A stretch of 64,000 nt of DNA. Origin: Verrucomicrobiota bacterium. Lineage in GTDB: Bacteria > Verrucomicrobiota > Verrucomicrobiia > Opitutales > Opitutaceae. A program made the translations under genes and the position numbers. The notes beneath the pieces were generated by a model. The model searched no databases. It was not told the origin of the DNA and was given only the letters and a program-made list of their open reading frames with translations. The stretch lies in contig JADKHC010000023.1 of assembly GCA_016721945.1 (NCBI GenBank), positions 1-64,000 on the forward strand, given 5' to 3'. Of this stretch, positions 24,661 to 35,979 are shown in pieces. Numbering within the stretch: position 1 is the stretch's first letter; the number at the start of each line of letters is the position of its first letter.

Positions 24661-27138
24661 GTGGAATTTTCCCTCGATCAACGCACTGCCGCTCTCGGCG
24701 TCGGAGAGTTCGCGGGGTTCGTCATCGGTCCGCACGACAGCAGTGACGGCCCGCAGGGACTCTGGCGCGCCCAACTCGGCACGCATTGGCACCAACAGCT
24801 CCGCGCTCAGGTCGCGGATGTACCCACGGCGCAATTCGAGGTCGTGATCAACGGCCAGGTTTTTCATCGCGGGTGGACGCTCATGCTCAGCGGGCGCATC
24901 GATCAGATCCTGCCCGGCAAGACCGGCCCAGTCCTCCGTGAAATCAAAACTGTCACGCGTCCGCTGCCGGCCGACGAAACCGAACTGCGTGCGGAGTACC
25001 CGGAGTATTTCGCCCAACTCGCCACCTACCTTGCGCTCAGGGCTATTGCCGAACCTTCCTCCAAGCCACAAGGCGAACTCGTTTTTGTCGAGGTCGACAC
25101 CGGCCTGTCGCAAACCATCGAATTCTCTCCGGCCGATGAAAACGTTTTCCGCGTCCAGCTTGAACGCGTCGCCGAATTTCTGGACCTGAGACTCCGCTCG
25201 CGCGAGCGCCTGCAAACGCTGCGCTTCAGCCCTGCGTTTGCCGAATTGCGGCCAGGCCAGGAAACGGTGCAGGCCGAGCTCACCACCGCGTTGCGCAGCC
25301 GCCCAATCATTTTATTAGAGGCACCGACTGGTTTTGGTAAAACCGGCGTGGTGCTCGAATGCGCGTTGCAGCAGATGCACGAAGGCCGGTTCGAACGTCT
25401 CGTCTACCTCACGAGCAAAGCCACCGGCCAGCTTCATGTCGCCGAGACGCTTGCGCGCATGACCGCCCTGCCGGCCGGCGGCACCGGCGTTATGACGTGG
25501 CAGGTCCGCAACAAGCGCGAACATTGCATCCATACAAAGTACCATTGCTCGCGCGACGTCTGCCCGCACCTCGTGGACCTCGAACGTAAATGGCCCCGCA
25601 GCAGTCTTTCGCGTTTCTATCTTTTCAATAACGAACTGCGTGACATCGACACGTTGCGTGCCGCCGGTCGCTCCGCCTCGATCTGCCCCTACGAAATCAC
25701 CCGCGCCGCCCTCGCCTTCAACGACGCGTGGATTGGCGACTACAACTACGTTTTCTCGCCCGCCAGCCGCGGCCTGTTCGACAACCAACCCGGCTTCGAT
25801 CCAGCGCGCTCGCTTCTCGTGATCGACGAAGCGCACAATCTGCCCTCCCGCGTCGCCGATGTGTATTCGCGTCGGTTCACTGCCGCTCTCGCCTCCGAAG
25901 TCGCCGGCGAACTGCATCGCAACCGCGTTCCCACCAAGCTCGCCCAAGCTTGGGATCACTGGACCCATTTCCTGTCGCAACTAAGCACCACCGACAATCT
26001 CGCTCTCGCCGAAGAGGACGATGCGCGCCACCTCATGGAAATCGTTGCAGGCTTGATCAGCACCACGCCGCTCGACAGCACTGCGCTCGGACCGGAAATC
26101 ATGGAGCAGCTTTGGCAATTGCCCGCTTTCGCCGACGAACTCTCCAACGTCACGGTCCCACGCCTCTGGTGGAGCCCGCAGCCCGGCGAACTCGCCGCCA
26201 CCTGCCTCGATGCCGCCGCCGCAATCGGTCCGACGCTGCGCAGCTTCGGCGCCGCCATCCTCGTCTCGGCCACGCTCACCCCAACCGATACGTTTGCCAC
26301 CGCGTGCGGGCTGGATAACACGCCCAATCTCGAACCCGAACTACCAGCTAGCAACCCGGAACGTCTCGGCCGCCTTAACAAACGTGATACGCGCCACCTC
26401 TACACGCAGCTCACCTCGGGAGCCGAACTATTAAAAATCGACGAAGCCGCCGCTAACTCGACTCCTGCCCTCGTGCAAGCCCACGCTCCCTGGCGCGACC
26501 ACGCCTACGATGTCGCGATCGACCTGCGGGTTGACACTTCCTACCAACAACGCACCCGTCATCACGCCACCACGGCGGCCACCGTGGCAAAACTGCACGC
26601 CGCAGCCCGCGGACCCTGCGCGGTTTTCTTTTCGAGCTATCGTTACGCCGAAGCCATTCAGAATACCCTGCGTGATAGTGGCGCGCTCCTGCGCGTGGCT
26701 TTGCAGCCCCGCTTGCCCGATCTCGCCGCGCAAAACGCGTGGGTCGAGGCGTCCATGGCCGGTGCAGACGTTTTATTCTTAGTTCTTGGAAGTAGTTTCG
26801 CCGAAGGCATTGACCTGCTCGGCGGACGCCTCAGCCACGCCATGGTCGTCGGCCCCGCCCTGCCCGAGGTCAACCCGGTGCAAAAGGCAAGACTGGCAGA
26901 AGTTGCTCCCCTTGGCCGTGATGAAGCGTTTCGCCGCGTGTACCAGGCGCCCGGTATCCAAAAAGTGAATCAGGCACTCGGTCGTCTCGTGCGCGCACCC
27001 GGACAGCAAGCGAAGGTGCTACTGCATTGCCGCCGCTTTGCCGAACCAAGCTATACCCGCCTGCTCGCTCCGGAATACCGGAAAGGCATCCAAGTCGGTT
27101 CAGACGAAGCACTGGCCACGTGGCTGGACAGGCCATAG
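24661..27138 (+). CDS. PD-(D/E)XK nuclease-XPD/DinG-type Fe-S helicase fusion
   Basis: An 825-residue superfamily-2 helicase of the Rad3/XPD class with a GTG start. The N-terminal ~180 residues look like a Cas4/RecB-type PD-(D/E)XK domain: SGRIDQI, REIKTV and YFAQLATYLAL carry the D..ExK and QxxxY elements. The helicase has Walker A APTGFGKTGVVLE, an Fe-S cluster domain with Cys in REHCIHTKYHCSRDVCPHL and a fourth in SASICPYE, DEAH box VIDEAHNLPSR, and late motifs SSFAEGIDLLGG and QALGRLVRAPGQ. It probably processes DNA during repair, consistent with recO just upstream. Whether the nuclease is active is unknown. Confidence 0.88.
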   Translation: MEFSLDQRTAALGVGEFAGFVIGPHDSSDGPQGLWRAQLGTHWHQQLRAQVADVPTAQFEVVINGQVFHRGWTLMLSGRIDQILPGKTGPVLREIKTVTRPLPADETELRAEYPEYFAQLATYLALRAIAEPSSKPQGELVFVEVDTGLSQTIEFSPADENVFRVQLERVAEFLDLRLRSRERLQTLRFSPAFAELRPGQETVQAELTTALRSRPIILLEAPTGFGKTGVVLECALQQMHEGRFERLVYLTSKATGQLHVAETLARMTALPAGGTGVMTWQVRNKREHCIHTKYHCSRDVCPHLVDLERKWPRSSLSRFYLFNNELRDIDTLRAAGRSASICPYEITRAALAFNDAWIGDYNYVFSPASRGLFDNQPGFDPARSLLVIDEAHNLPSRVADVYSRRFTAALASEVAGELHRNRVPTKLAQAWDHWTHFLSQLSTTDNLALAEEDDARHLMEIVAGLISTTPLDSTALGPEIMEQLWQLPAFADELSNVTVPRLWWSPQPGELAATCLDAAAAIGPTLRSFGAAILVSATLTPTDTFATACGLDNTPNLEPELPASNPERLGRLNKRDTRHLYTQLTSGAELLKIDEAAANSTPALVQAHAPWRDHAYDVAIDLRVDTSYQQRTRHHATTAATVAKLHAAARGPCAVFFSSYRYAEAIQNTLRDSGALLRVALQPRLPDLAAQNAWVEASMAGADVLFLVLGSSFAEGIDLLGGRLSHAMVVGPALPEVNPVQKARLAEVAPLGRDEAFRRVYQAPGIQKVNQALGRLVRAPGQQAKVLLHCRRFAEPSYTRLLAPEYRKGIQVGSDEALATWLDRP

Positions 27139-27264
27139 CAAGGGCCGAACCGCGAGCGTTCCTCCAATTTCATTCATAGTGTTATGAGCAATTTGTAAAA
27201 GCGGCGGGTTAGTCGCTGGGGTATTTGCCTTACTCAAAGGCGTTCTTAGCGATTTGAGCAAATT

Positions 27265-29419
<2,155 letters not shown>

Positions 29420-29429
29420 TCTACCTCCA

Positions 29430-29571
29430 AGCCGTGACGATGCATTTGAAGCATAATCTTCAGCGAGGAGTGAGGTGAAGAAGGTGGAGCCCGATGTCCC
29501 CATCGGGCTTGATCGAAGCCGCTCGCAGAACAGCCTGTTGGGGACAACGGGCTCCACCTTCAACTTGACCG
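29430..29571. repeat. ~150-bp palindromic repeat, copy 3
   Basis: It begins agccgtgacgatgca and includes the hairpins agcccgatgtccccatcggg and cctgttggggacaacgggct, with the shared core ggtggagcccgatg. The right outer arm has decayed. It lies between the tandem SGNH genes. Confidence 0.75.
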
Positions 29572-29710
29572 CTGCGCATGAGCCCGTTCGGCAAACTCAG
29601 GACCCTAGGCCCTCCGAACGACGCTTCAATTCACCCCACCCAGTATTCTCCGCAGGCAGCTCCACCACTTCACAAACCCAGAACAAGATCCCCGTTACTT
29701 ATACCGAACC

Positions 29711-31414
29711 ATGATCCACCGCTTTTCCACCCTCTGCTCTGCTGTCATTATTTGTCTAGGATTAGCTGGCTGCGGTGGCGGCGACTCTTCGAATACCCCA
29801 AGCTCATCCTCCAGTTCGTCCTCTTCAAGCAGCAGCTCTTCGAGTTCCAGCTCATCGTCGAGTTCGAGTTCATCCAGCTCATCCTCGAGTTCCAGCAGTT
29901 CGTCGTCGAGCAGTTCAAGTTCGAGCTCCAGCTCTAGTTCCAGTAGCTCGTCCAGTTCGTCTTCAAGCAGCAGCTCCTCCAGCAGCGGCGGCACGATCCC
30001 AATCGGCGCCTTGGCTCCCTACTTTCATACCAGTTTTTCAGGGATGCTCCATGCAGACACCGAGCCCGACGAAGGCGCGATCCCGGCCGACGGGCGAACC
30101 TACCGGGGCTCCATCAAGCCCTTGAATCAAGAATCCGTGGCTGGCGTGCAATTTCTCTTGGGCAACCTAACCACTCACCAGGTCCGTGGGGCAAAAATGC
30201 TGATGGGCATCGCATCGGTCGTGAATTCAGATCAGGTCCCGACGAACAGCGGTGTGACCAACAACGCCATCACCGGAAACCCACACACCGGCTGGGTGCA
30301 GGTAAAAATCGACGGCGCGGCGGATCTTCCCGTGGACGCAGACCCCGACGGCACCGGCCTGGCCTGGACGGATCTCATTGCCTTCAGTCCGACCTTCATG
30401 CCCGGCGATGGCGAAATCGTCTGGCGCCTCTGGGTGCCGAACCGCGCCACCGCACCTTACGCGCACACGTTTTCGAGCAACCTTCTATTCGGCGAGCTCT
30501 CCGCACTCCGAGGTCTGGCGATGTTCCATGTGGACGTGCTGCAGTTGATCACCTACCAAAACGACAGTTGGATGTATTACGGTTATGCAAACAGCGATGC
30601 CGTCACGAATCCAGCCGTAGCCACCACCTGGACGACCACACCGACACCTCCAAATCACTTCGATGCGTATAGCAAATCCTACGTGACCGCCACGCCGGTC
30701 CTCGGCTACCGCTGGAAAGCCACCCGCAATCTCCCGGTCATCGAATTTGTGGGCGACTCCATTGCTGTGGGTTATGGCGATCACGAGCAGATTGTCAGTG
30801 TGGACGGGGTGCCTGGGCGCATGATTCGCGCGCTCGGCTCCGGTACCAACGCCCAATTTACATTTAACAACTTCGGACAGTCCGGCTATACGCCCGAACA
30901 ATATCTGGCGCGGTGGAAAGGACTGGCCTACGCCGATCTCACCGGCGCGACTGCGATGGTCTACAGCATCTATTCGCCCAATGGCTTTGCCGATGGCGTA
31001 CACACCACTCAGGCCCGCATCGATGAAATGAAACAAGCCTGCCTCGCAGCCGAACAAGCCGCCCACGACTTAGGCCGCATATTTATTCCCATGTTCATTA
31101 CCGGAACCAATATGAACCTACTAAATCCAAACACCGCTAGGGACGGTTGGTCACACGATAGCACCGATCTGGTAAAAAATCTGTTGGACTGGGCCAAGAC
31201 ACGTTACGGGAACCAACTCCTAGACATCCACGACGTGGTCCAAGATTCGAAAACAAAAGGACCAGCCATGCAGAATGGTATGACCGGCACCCCCAGTTAC
31301 ACGGACGACCAGACTCACCCCAACACGCTCGGCTACGACACACTCGGGGCCAGAGCCGTCGCGTTATTTCCCACGGTCTACGCCAACGCTCGCGCCGCCC
31401 AAGCCCGTCCTTGA
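29711..31414 (+). CDS. Secreted SGNH/GDSL esterase lipoprotein with 62-residue poly-serine linker
   Basis: A 567-residue lipoprotein: the signal ends in LGLAGC (Cys 21 acylated), then GGGDSSNTP, then exactly 62 Ser (residues 31-92), then GGTIPIGALAPYFHTSFSG and a beta-rich region, and from about residue 340 an SGNH hydrolase with nucleophile motif VGDSIAVGYG (Ser near 350) and catalytic Asp/His in DDQTHPNTLGYD (near 534). The serines use mixed TCN and AGY codons, so the linker is kept at protein level rather than produced by simple triplet slippage. It is probably a surface-attached carbohydrate esterase; the substrate is unknown. It is a tandem paralogue of the disrupted gene upstream. Confidence 0.88.
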   Translation: MIHRFSTLCSAVIICLGLAGCGGGDSSNTPSSSSSSSSSSSSSSSSSSSSSSSSSSSSSSSSSSSSSSSSSSSSSSSSSSSSSSSSSSSSSSGGTIPIGALAPYFHTSFSGMLHADTEPDEGAIPADGRTYRGSIKPLNQESVAGVQFLLGNLTTHQVRGAKMLMGIASVVNSDQVPTNSGVTNNAITGNPHTGWVQVKIDGAADLPVDADPDGTGLAWTDLIAFSPTFMPGDGEIVWRLWVPNRATAPYAHTFSSNLLFGELSALRGLAMFHVDVLQLITYQNDSWMYYGYANSDAVTNPAVATTWTTTPTPPNHFDAYSKSYVTATPVLGYRWKATRNLPVIEFVGDSIAVGYGDHEQIVSVDGVPGRMIRALGSGTNAQFTFNNFGQSGYTPEQYLARWKGLAYADLTGATAMVYSIYSPNGFADGVHTTQARIDEMKQACLAAEQAAHDLGRIFIPMFITGTNMNLLNPNTARDGWSHDSTDLVKNLLDWAKTRYGNQLLDIHDVVQDSKTKGPAMQNGMTGTPSYTDDQTHPNTLGYDTLGARAVALFPTVYANARAAQARP

Positions 31415-31555
31415 ACTGCGCAAACAATCGCGACTATCTGCGCCAAGGAGCCCTTTCGTTGCCATGTGTGTTGGCGCTTGATCAGGGTTCAGCAGGCGAA
31501 CCAGTTCTCATTCTAGCAATTAAGTCTGCGCCCGTTTGGCCGATGAACAGGTAGA

Positions 31556-32407
31556 ATGACTGTCACCAGCCCAAAGACCGCAGAACTGCTGCAGCTGGCC
31601 CAAAAGCTTCCGGCATCGCCACATATTCTATTAAAGCTCAGTACTTTAATAGATAACCTGAACTGCAGTTTAGAGGATATCGCCGTGCTCCTGCGCCGCG
31701 ATGCCACGCTCGCCGCCCGCATCATTCGCATCAGCAACAGCGCCATCTATGGCAGCGAGGCCTCGATTGCCTCCGTTGAAGAAGCTGTCGGCAGGGTCGG
31801 TTTTTCCGAGGTTTACCGGCTCACCGGTCTGGCTGCCGCCGCCCAACTCGCCAGCGAACATCTACCTTTCTACGGCCACAATGGCCTCCAATTGCGCGAC
31901 AACACGCTCATCACTGCGCTCGCGGTCGAGGTGCTCGCGCGTCACGCCCGCATGGAATCCCGCGCCGCCTACGCCACTGCACTTCTGCGTTCTATGGGGA
32001 AACTCGTGCTCGATCGGTTCGTGAAAATTCATCTCACGCCGATGCAGCACTTCAATCGCTCCGGCGTGCCCACGTTGCTTACCTGGGAAGAAAAAATGCT
32101 GGGCTGCAACAATCCCAACGTGGCCGCGCTCGTGCTCGAATCCTGGCACTTCCCTGCTTCGATCACCGAACCCATCAAACAGCACTATTTGATCGAGCCG
32201 CCCACGGGTGAGCATACGCGTGTGACACTTCTGCTCAATCTCGCGAGTGGCATTGCCTGCGACCTCGGCTTTCCATTGCCCGGCGAGGCTAACTATTGGG
32301 AGCTGACCGACGAAAAAATCGCCGCCGCCGGTCTCACCGGAATAGACTTTGATGCCGTCGGCGACGAAGCGTTAACCGCCTTCGACGCCATGCGCGATTC
32401 GCTCTGA
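31556..32407 (+). CDS. HDOD domain protein
   Basis: A 283-residue cytoplasmic signalling protein with an HDOD domain over most of its length: QLAQKLPASPHILLKLSTLI, EDIAVLLRRDATLAARIIRI and SNSAIYGS are the N-terminal signature, AVGRVGFSEVYRLTGLAAAA the mid helix, and ALLRSMGKLVLDRF the HD-like site, where the canonical metal-binding HD is absent. Such proteins usually lack hydrolase activity and act as scaffolds in signalling or motility. A perfect 10-base inverted repeat lies inside the first 35 codons. Confidence 0.9.
   Translation: MTVTSPKTAELLQLAQKLPASPHILLKLSTLIDNLNCSLEDIAVLLRRDATLAARIIRISNSAIYGSEASIASVEEAVGRVGFSEVYRLTGLAAAAQLASEHLPFYGHNGLQLRDNTLITALAVEVLARHARMESRAAYATALLRSMGKLVLDRFVKIHLTPMQHFNRSGVPTLLTWEEKMLGCNNPNVAALVLESWHFPASITEPIKQHYLIEPPTGEHTRVTLLLNLASGIACDLGFPLPGEANYWELTDEKIAAAGLTGIDFDAVGDEALTAFDAMRDSL
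31627..31653. promoter_or_regulatory. Intragenic palindrome near the start of the HDOD gene
   Basis: tctattaaag and ctttaataga form a perfect 10-base inverted repeat with a 7-base spacer, in an AT-rich patch of an otherwise GC-rich gene. It could form an mRNA hairpin at codons 25-33 or be a protein-binding site. No function is established. Confidence 0.4.
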
Positions 32408-32428
32408 GCCAGACATGCAGAAATCAGC

Positions 32429-33217
32429 CTACCTGGGGGCCCAGGCCGCGTTACGCTTGCGCCGAATCTGCTCGAAACCAGCGTGCTGAAACTCTGCCGA
32501 ACCAGCCGCCGGATGCTCGGCCAGCCGCTCCAGCGCCTGCGAACGATTCAGGCCGTCACGATAGAGAATACGAAAGATCTGCCGAATGTTATTCATCTGC
32601 TCCGGCGTGTAGCCGTTGCGCTCGAGACCGACCTTATTGATCGTGCGTACTGTGGCCGGCGAACCGTCGATGATGAAAAACGGCGGCACGTCCTGCACGA
32701 CTTTCGCGGCACCACCGATCATCGAGTGTTTACCGATGCGGCAAAACTGATGCACACCGCCAAACGCGGCGATCAACGCGTGATCCTCCACTTCAACATG
32801 ACCGGCCAGCCCGGCATAATTACTCATGATGATGTGATTACCCAAAATGCACTCGTGGGCCACATGCGTGTAGGCCAACAACAAGTTGTCAGAGCCAAGC
32901 ACGGTATTATCGCCATCCATGGTCGCTGCGTGCACGCTCACGTACTCGCGGAAAACATTGCGGTCGCCGATGCGCACACCGGGGTTGCCGCCCTTGTATT
33001 TCAGGTCCTGGGTTTTCGCGCCGATGCAGGCGAAAGGGAAAACTTGGCAATCGCGGCCGAGCACCGTGTTGCCTTCGACGGCGGCATGGTGATGGAGCTT
33101 GGTTCCGGCTCCGAGATGGACGCCGGGGCCGACGTAGGCGAGTGCACCGATTTCGACGCCTTCGCCCAACTCGGCTGTTTTATCCACAACCGCGGAGGGA
33201 TGAATCACAGTGGCCAT
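32429..33217 (-). CDS. lpxA: Acyl-ACP--UDP-N-acetylglucosamine O-acyltransferase LpxA
   Basis: First enzyme of lipid A synthesis, transferring a hydroxyacyl chain to the 3-OH of UDP-GlcNAc in the cytoplasm. The start ATG 33215-33217 (MATVIHPSAVVDKTAELGEG) leaves 7 bases after the lpxC-fabZ stop codon. The left-handed beta-helix hexapeptide repeats run to about residue 185 (IGALAYVGPGVHLGAGTKLH, LLAYTHVAHECILGNHIIMS with the catalytic His region), and the C-terminal helical domain holds GLERNGYTPEQMNNIRQIFR. At 262 residues the length is normal. Confidence 0.95.
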   Translation of the reverse strand: MATVIHPSAVVDKTAELGEGVEIGALAYVGPGVHLGAGTKLHHHAAVEGNTVLGRDCQVFPFACIGAKTQDLKYKGGNPGVRIGDRNVFREYVSVHAATMDGDNTVLGSDNLLLAYTHVAHECILGNHIIMSNYAGLAGHVEVEDHALIAAFGGVHQFCRIGKHSMIGGAAKVVQDVPPFFIIDGSPATVRTINKVGLERNGYTPEQMNNIRQIFRILYRDGLNRSQALERLAEHPAAGSAEFQHAGFEQIRRKRNAAWAPR

Positions 33218-33224
33218 GGTTCGC

Positions 33225-34553
33225 TCAGGATTCTTCGTCGCCATCCATGATGGCGAACATCAGCTCAGCAGACGAAACAAGCATGCCGTCGACGGTGCAG
33301 TTGCACTCGGCGACGCCGATCTTGTTGCCACGGCTCTTGGTGAGCTTGGCGTTGATCACGAGTTGATCGCCCGGGCGCACGGCCTTGCGGAACTTGACCT
33401 TGTCGCAGCTCATAAAGAAAGCGCGTTTACCTTCGCTGGAAATTTTCCGGAGCATGAGGATGCCGGCCGACTGAGCCATGGCCTCGATTTGGAGCACGCC
33501 AGGCATGACAGGTTCGCCCGGGAAGTGTCCGACGAAATACGGTTCGTTGATCGTCACGTTCTTGATTGCGACGAGTTCGTCTTGTCCGATGAATTCAACC
33601 ACGCGGTCAACCATCACAAAGGGATAACGGTGCGGCAACGTGTCGAGCACGCGGCGAATGTCGAGCGAGGTCTCGGTCGGCAGAACAGTCGATGGACGCG
33701 GTTTTTTCTTCGGGACTTTTTTGCGTTCTTCGAGTTTCTCGGAGAATTTTTTGGTGAGCGCCGAATTGATGGCGTGGCCGGGCCGGGTGGCGATAATGTG
33801 CGCCTTGAGCGGCATGCCGAGCAACATGACATCACCAATGATATCGAGAATCTTGTGGCGGACGAATTCGTCTTTAAAACGGAGAGGCTCCTTGGAAAGG
33901 ATTTTGTCGCCTTTGATCACGACGGCGCAGTCGAGGCTGCCGCCCTTGATCTTGCCCATCTTGACCAGTTGCTCGATCTCCTCGTACACGGTGAACGTCC
34001 GTGCGGCGGCGATTTGCGTGATATAGGTGTCAGGATCGATATCGATCGAGAGATGCTGCGTATGAATGCCGCGGTCATCCGCCGAGGTGCAGGAAATGCG
34101 GAGCGTATCGCAGGGCAGCGCGATGATCGAGCGATTGCCATCGGTAATGGAGACGGCTTCTTCGAGCACGAAATATTCGCGCTCTTTGTCCTGCTCCACC
34201 GGCTCGCCCTGGATGATCATGTTGACGAAAGGCTTTGCCGAACCATCGAGTACCGGCGGCTCGCTGGCGTTGATCTCGATCAACACGTTGTCGATACCAC
34301 AGCCATGAAGCGCGCTGAGGACATGCTCGATCTGGTTGAGCTTGGCGTGACCGGACGTGATCGCAGTGTTGCGAACGAGGTCGGTGATCATGTCGACACG
34401 TGGCCGGATCTCGGGCTGGCCGCTGAGATCGACGCGTTTAAACGCGATGCCATGCCCGACGGGCGCGGGCTTCATCGTGAGTGTTACGGATTCGCCGGTG
34501 TGGAGACCGGTGCCTTGGACGGAAACCTCTCTCGCGAGAGTGCGTTGCTTCAT
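33225..34553 (-). CDS. lpxC/fabZ: Bifunctional UDP-3-O-acyl-GlcNAc deacetylase / hydroxyacyl-ACP dehydratase (LpxC-FabZ)
   Basis: A fusion of the committed lipid A enzyme with a fatty-acid dehydratase. Start ATG 34551-34553 (MKQRTLAREVSVQGTGLHTG). LpxC spans about 1-295: GLHTGESVTLTMKPAPVGHG, LSALHGCGIDNVLIEINASE, and the zinc site in KDEFVRHKILDIIGDVMLLG. A Lys/Pro linker (KKVPKKKPR) leads into FabZ with LPHRYPFVMVDRV and GHFPGEPVMPGVLQIEAMAQ, which carry the catalytic His and Glu. Fusions of this type are known in Bacteroidota and related groups. It is directly followed by lpxA. Confidence 0.95.
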   Translation of the reverse strand: MKQRTLAREVSVQGTGLHTGESVTLTMKPAPVGHGIAFKRVDLSGQPEIRPRVDMITDLVRNTAITSGHAKLNQIEHVLSALHGCGIDNVLIEINASEPPVLDGSAKPFVNMIIQGEPVEQDKEREYFVLEEAVSITDGNRSIIALPCDTLRISCTSADDRGIHTQHLSIDIDPDTYITQIAAARTFTVYEEIEQLVKMGKIKGGSLDCAVVIKGDKILSKEPLRFKDEFVRHKILDIIGDVMLLGMPLKAHIIATRPGHAINSALTKKFSEKLEERKKVPKKKPRPSTVLPTETSLDIRRVLDTLPHRYPFVMVDRVVEFIGQDELVAIKNVTINEPYFVGHFPGEPVMPGVLQIEAMAQSAGILMLRKISSEGKRAFFMSCDKVKFRKAVRPGDQLVINAKLTKSRGNKIGVAECNCTVDGMLVSSAELMFAIMDGDEES

Positions 34554-34666
34554 AGGGATTTGGCTGGAAGTTTGTCGGGAAGCGCGCGGAAAGCGCAAGC
34601 GTGGAGATTGGCGTGGGGACGATGCAGCTTTGCCGTCAAAAGGAAGGCATTTAGCTGCGCAAAAAA

Positions 34667-35725
34667 TCAGCTACGGACCGGGCCTGTGGAACCGCGGGCG
34701 ACCAACAACGGTTCGATCAACCGCACAAGGGAACGCGCCCGGAGCGGTTGGCCGAGTTGAGGGAGTAATACTTCCTGCGCGACCTGAATCGTCTCCTCGA
34801 TGCGTTGATCGATGCTGGTCAAAGCCGGCGTGGGCATTAGGCAGACGTCGAGGTTATTGAAACCAGCGACTGAAACATCCTGCGGCACGCGCAGCCCGGC
34901 CTCTTGCAGCCCATGCATGGCACCGATGGCGACTTCGTCGTTAACCGCGATAAAGGCAGTGGGCACTTTGCCGCTCTCGACAAAAGCACGGGCAATCCGC
35001 CGACCTTCTTCGAAGTCATTGACGCGTGGATACACGCCATCGTGCGCCGAAGTGCATTGCTCCAAAACCAATCCGCGAGCGGCGAGCGCATCGCCGATGC
35101 CATGCAAGCGGTCGAGCACGCTGCGGGCCGGACTGTTGAAAGCGAGCAAGGCAAACGTCCGATGCCCGTAATCGAGCAGATGGTCCATCAGCACGCGCAT
35201 CGCCTTCGTGCGGTCCAGCGAGACTGTATTCGCGCCTTTGATACCGACATGGTCGATGACCAGATGCGGCGTCTCGCGTGCACCGAGTTCGGCAACGTGG
35301 CGCGTCAGATCATCCTCGTTAAAGTGGCCAATGAACACCACTGCCTCGACGCGCATCGAGAGAAAATGCCGGATAACTTTGTCGCTGTTACCTGGTTCGA
35401 TCACTTCGATCAGCGAGGTGAAATTATCCTCCCGCAGCAAACGCTGGAGCGAGGCCAGCTTACGCACGACGGGCGGCGTCAAAAGATTCTCGATGCAGAT
35501 GCCCACCGTGGCGGTGCGCTTGCCCTTGAGATGAAGCGCGTAGGCGTTTGGAACGAAACCCGTTTCCTCGATCGCGCGTTTCACGCGTTCGATGGTCTTG
35601 GGTTTTAAACCTGGCTGTCCATTGAGGACGCGCGAGACGGTCGTGCGAGCAAGCCCGACATAGCGCGCGAATTCAGTCGACGAGCGGATTTGTGAGGTGG
35701 GGGTTTTAGGCTGGGAAGTGCTCAC
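34667..35725 (-). CDS. LacI-family transcriptional regulator
   Basis: A 352-residue DNA-binding regulator. The N-terminal helix-turn-helix and hinge read EFARYVGLARTTVSRVLNGQ followed by KTIERVKRAIEETGFVPNAY; a periplasmic-binding-like sensor domain follows from about residue 70 (RTATVGICIENLLTPPVVRK, LLDYGHRTFALLAFNS, VPTAFIAVNDEVAIGAMHGL). It is divergent from the GH105-GH28 gene with 254 bases between, so it is the probable local regulator of pectin degradation. The effector, likely a uronate derivative, is not known. Confidence 0.92.
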   Translation of the reverse strand: MSTSQPKTPTSQIRSSTEFARYVGLARTTVSRVLNGQPGLKPKTIERVKRAIEETGFVPNAYALHLKGKRTATVGICIENLLTPPVVRKLASLQRLLREDNFTSLIEVIEPGNSDKVIRHFLSMRVEAVVFIGHFNEDDLTRHVAELGARETPHLVIDHVGIKGANTVSLDRTKAMRVLMDHLLDYGHRTFALLAFNSPARSVLDRLHGIGDALAARGLVLEQCTSAHDGVYPRVNDFEEGRRIARAFVESGKVPTAFIAVNDEVAIGAMHGLQEAGLRVPQDVSVAGFNNLDVCLMPTPALTSIDQRIEETIQVAQEVLLPQLGQPLRARSLVRLIEPLLVARGSTGPVRS

Positions 35726-35979
35726 CGGACAATGGACAAAGAGAGCTGAGGGATAAAAACGGACACGTATCTTAAAGTTGACGACTAACGTTTAGCAGCT
35801 ACGAACTGTGGTTCCTTTCACACAGCTTCCCCAAATCCTAGTCCCGGGGTCAACGAAGTTCCTCCGTCTGCCCAAAGATCACCCAGCAAGCTCCGAGCCC
35901 ATAACTTGGTTCACCCCTTAAGTCTCGCCCCTGCAGCGTCTTCAGTTAAGGCCTCGCCCATCGCCAACATAACCCCATC
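35726..35979. promoter_or_regulatory. Divergent promoter region between lacI-type gene and GH105-GH28 gene
   Basis: 254 bases with the start codons at either end. ctaacgtttag at 35785-35795 is a near-palindrome around a central CG, as in LacI-family operators, and TTGACG at 35778-35783 could be a -35 element. Both assignments are by eye. Confidence 0.35.

Noticed and set aside
33210..34760. 516-residue plus-strand open frame
   Set aside because: Antisense to lpxC-fabZ.
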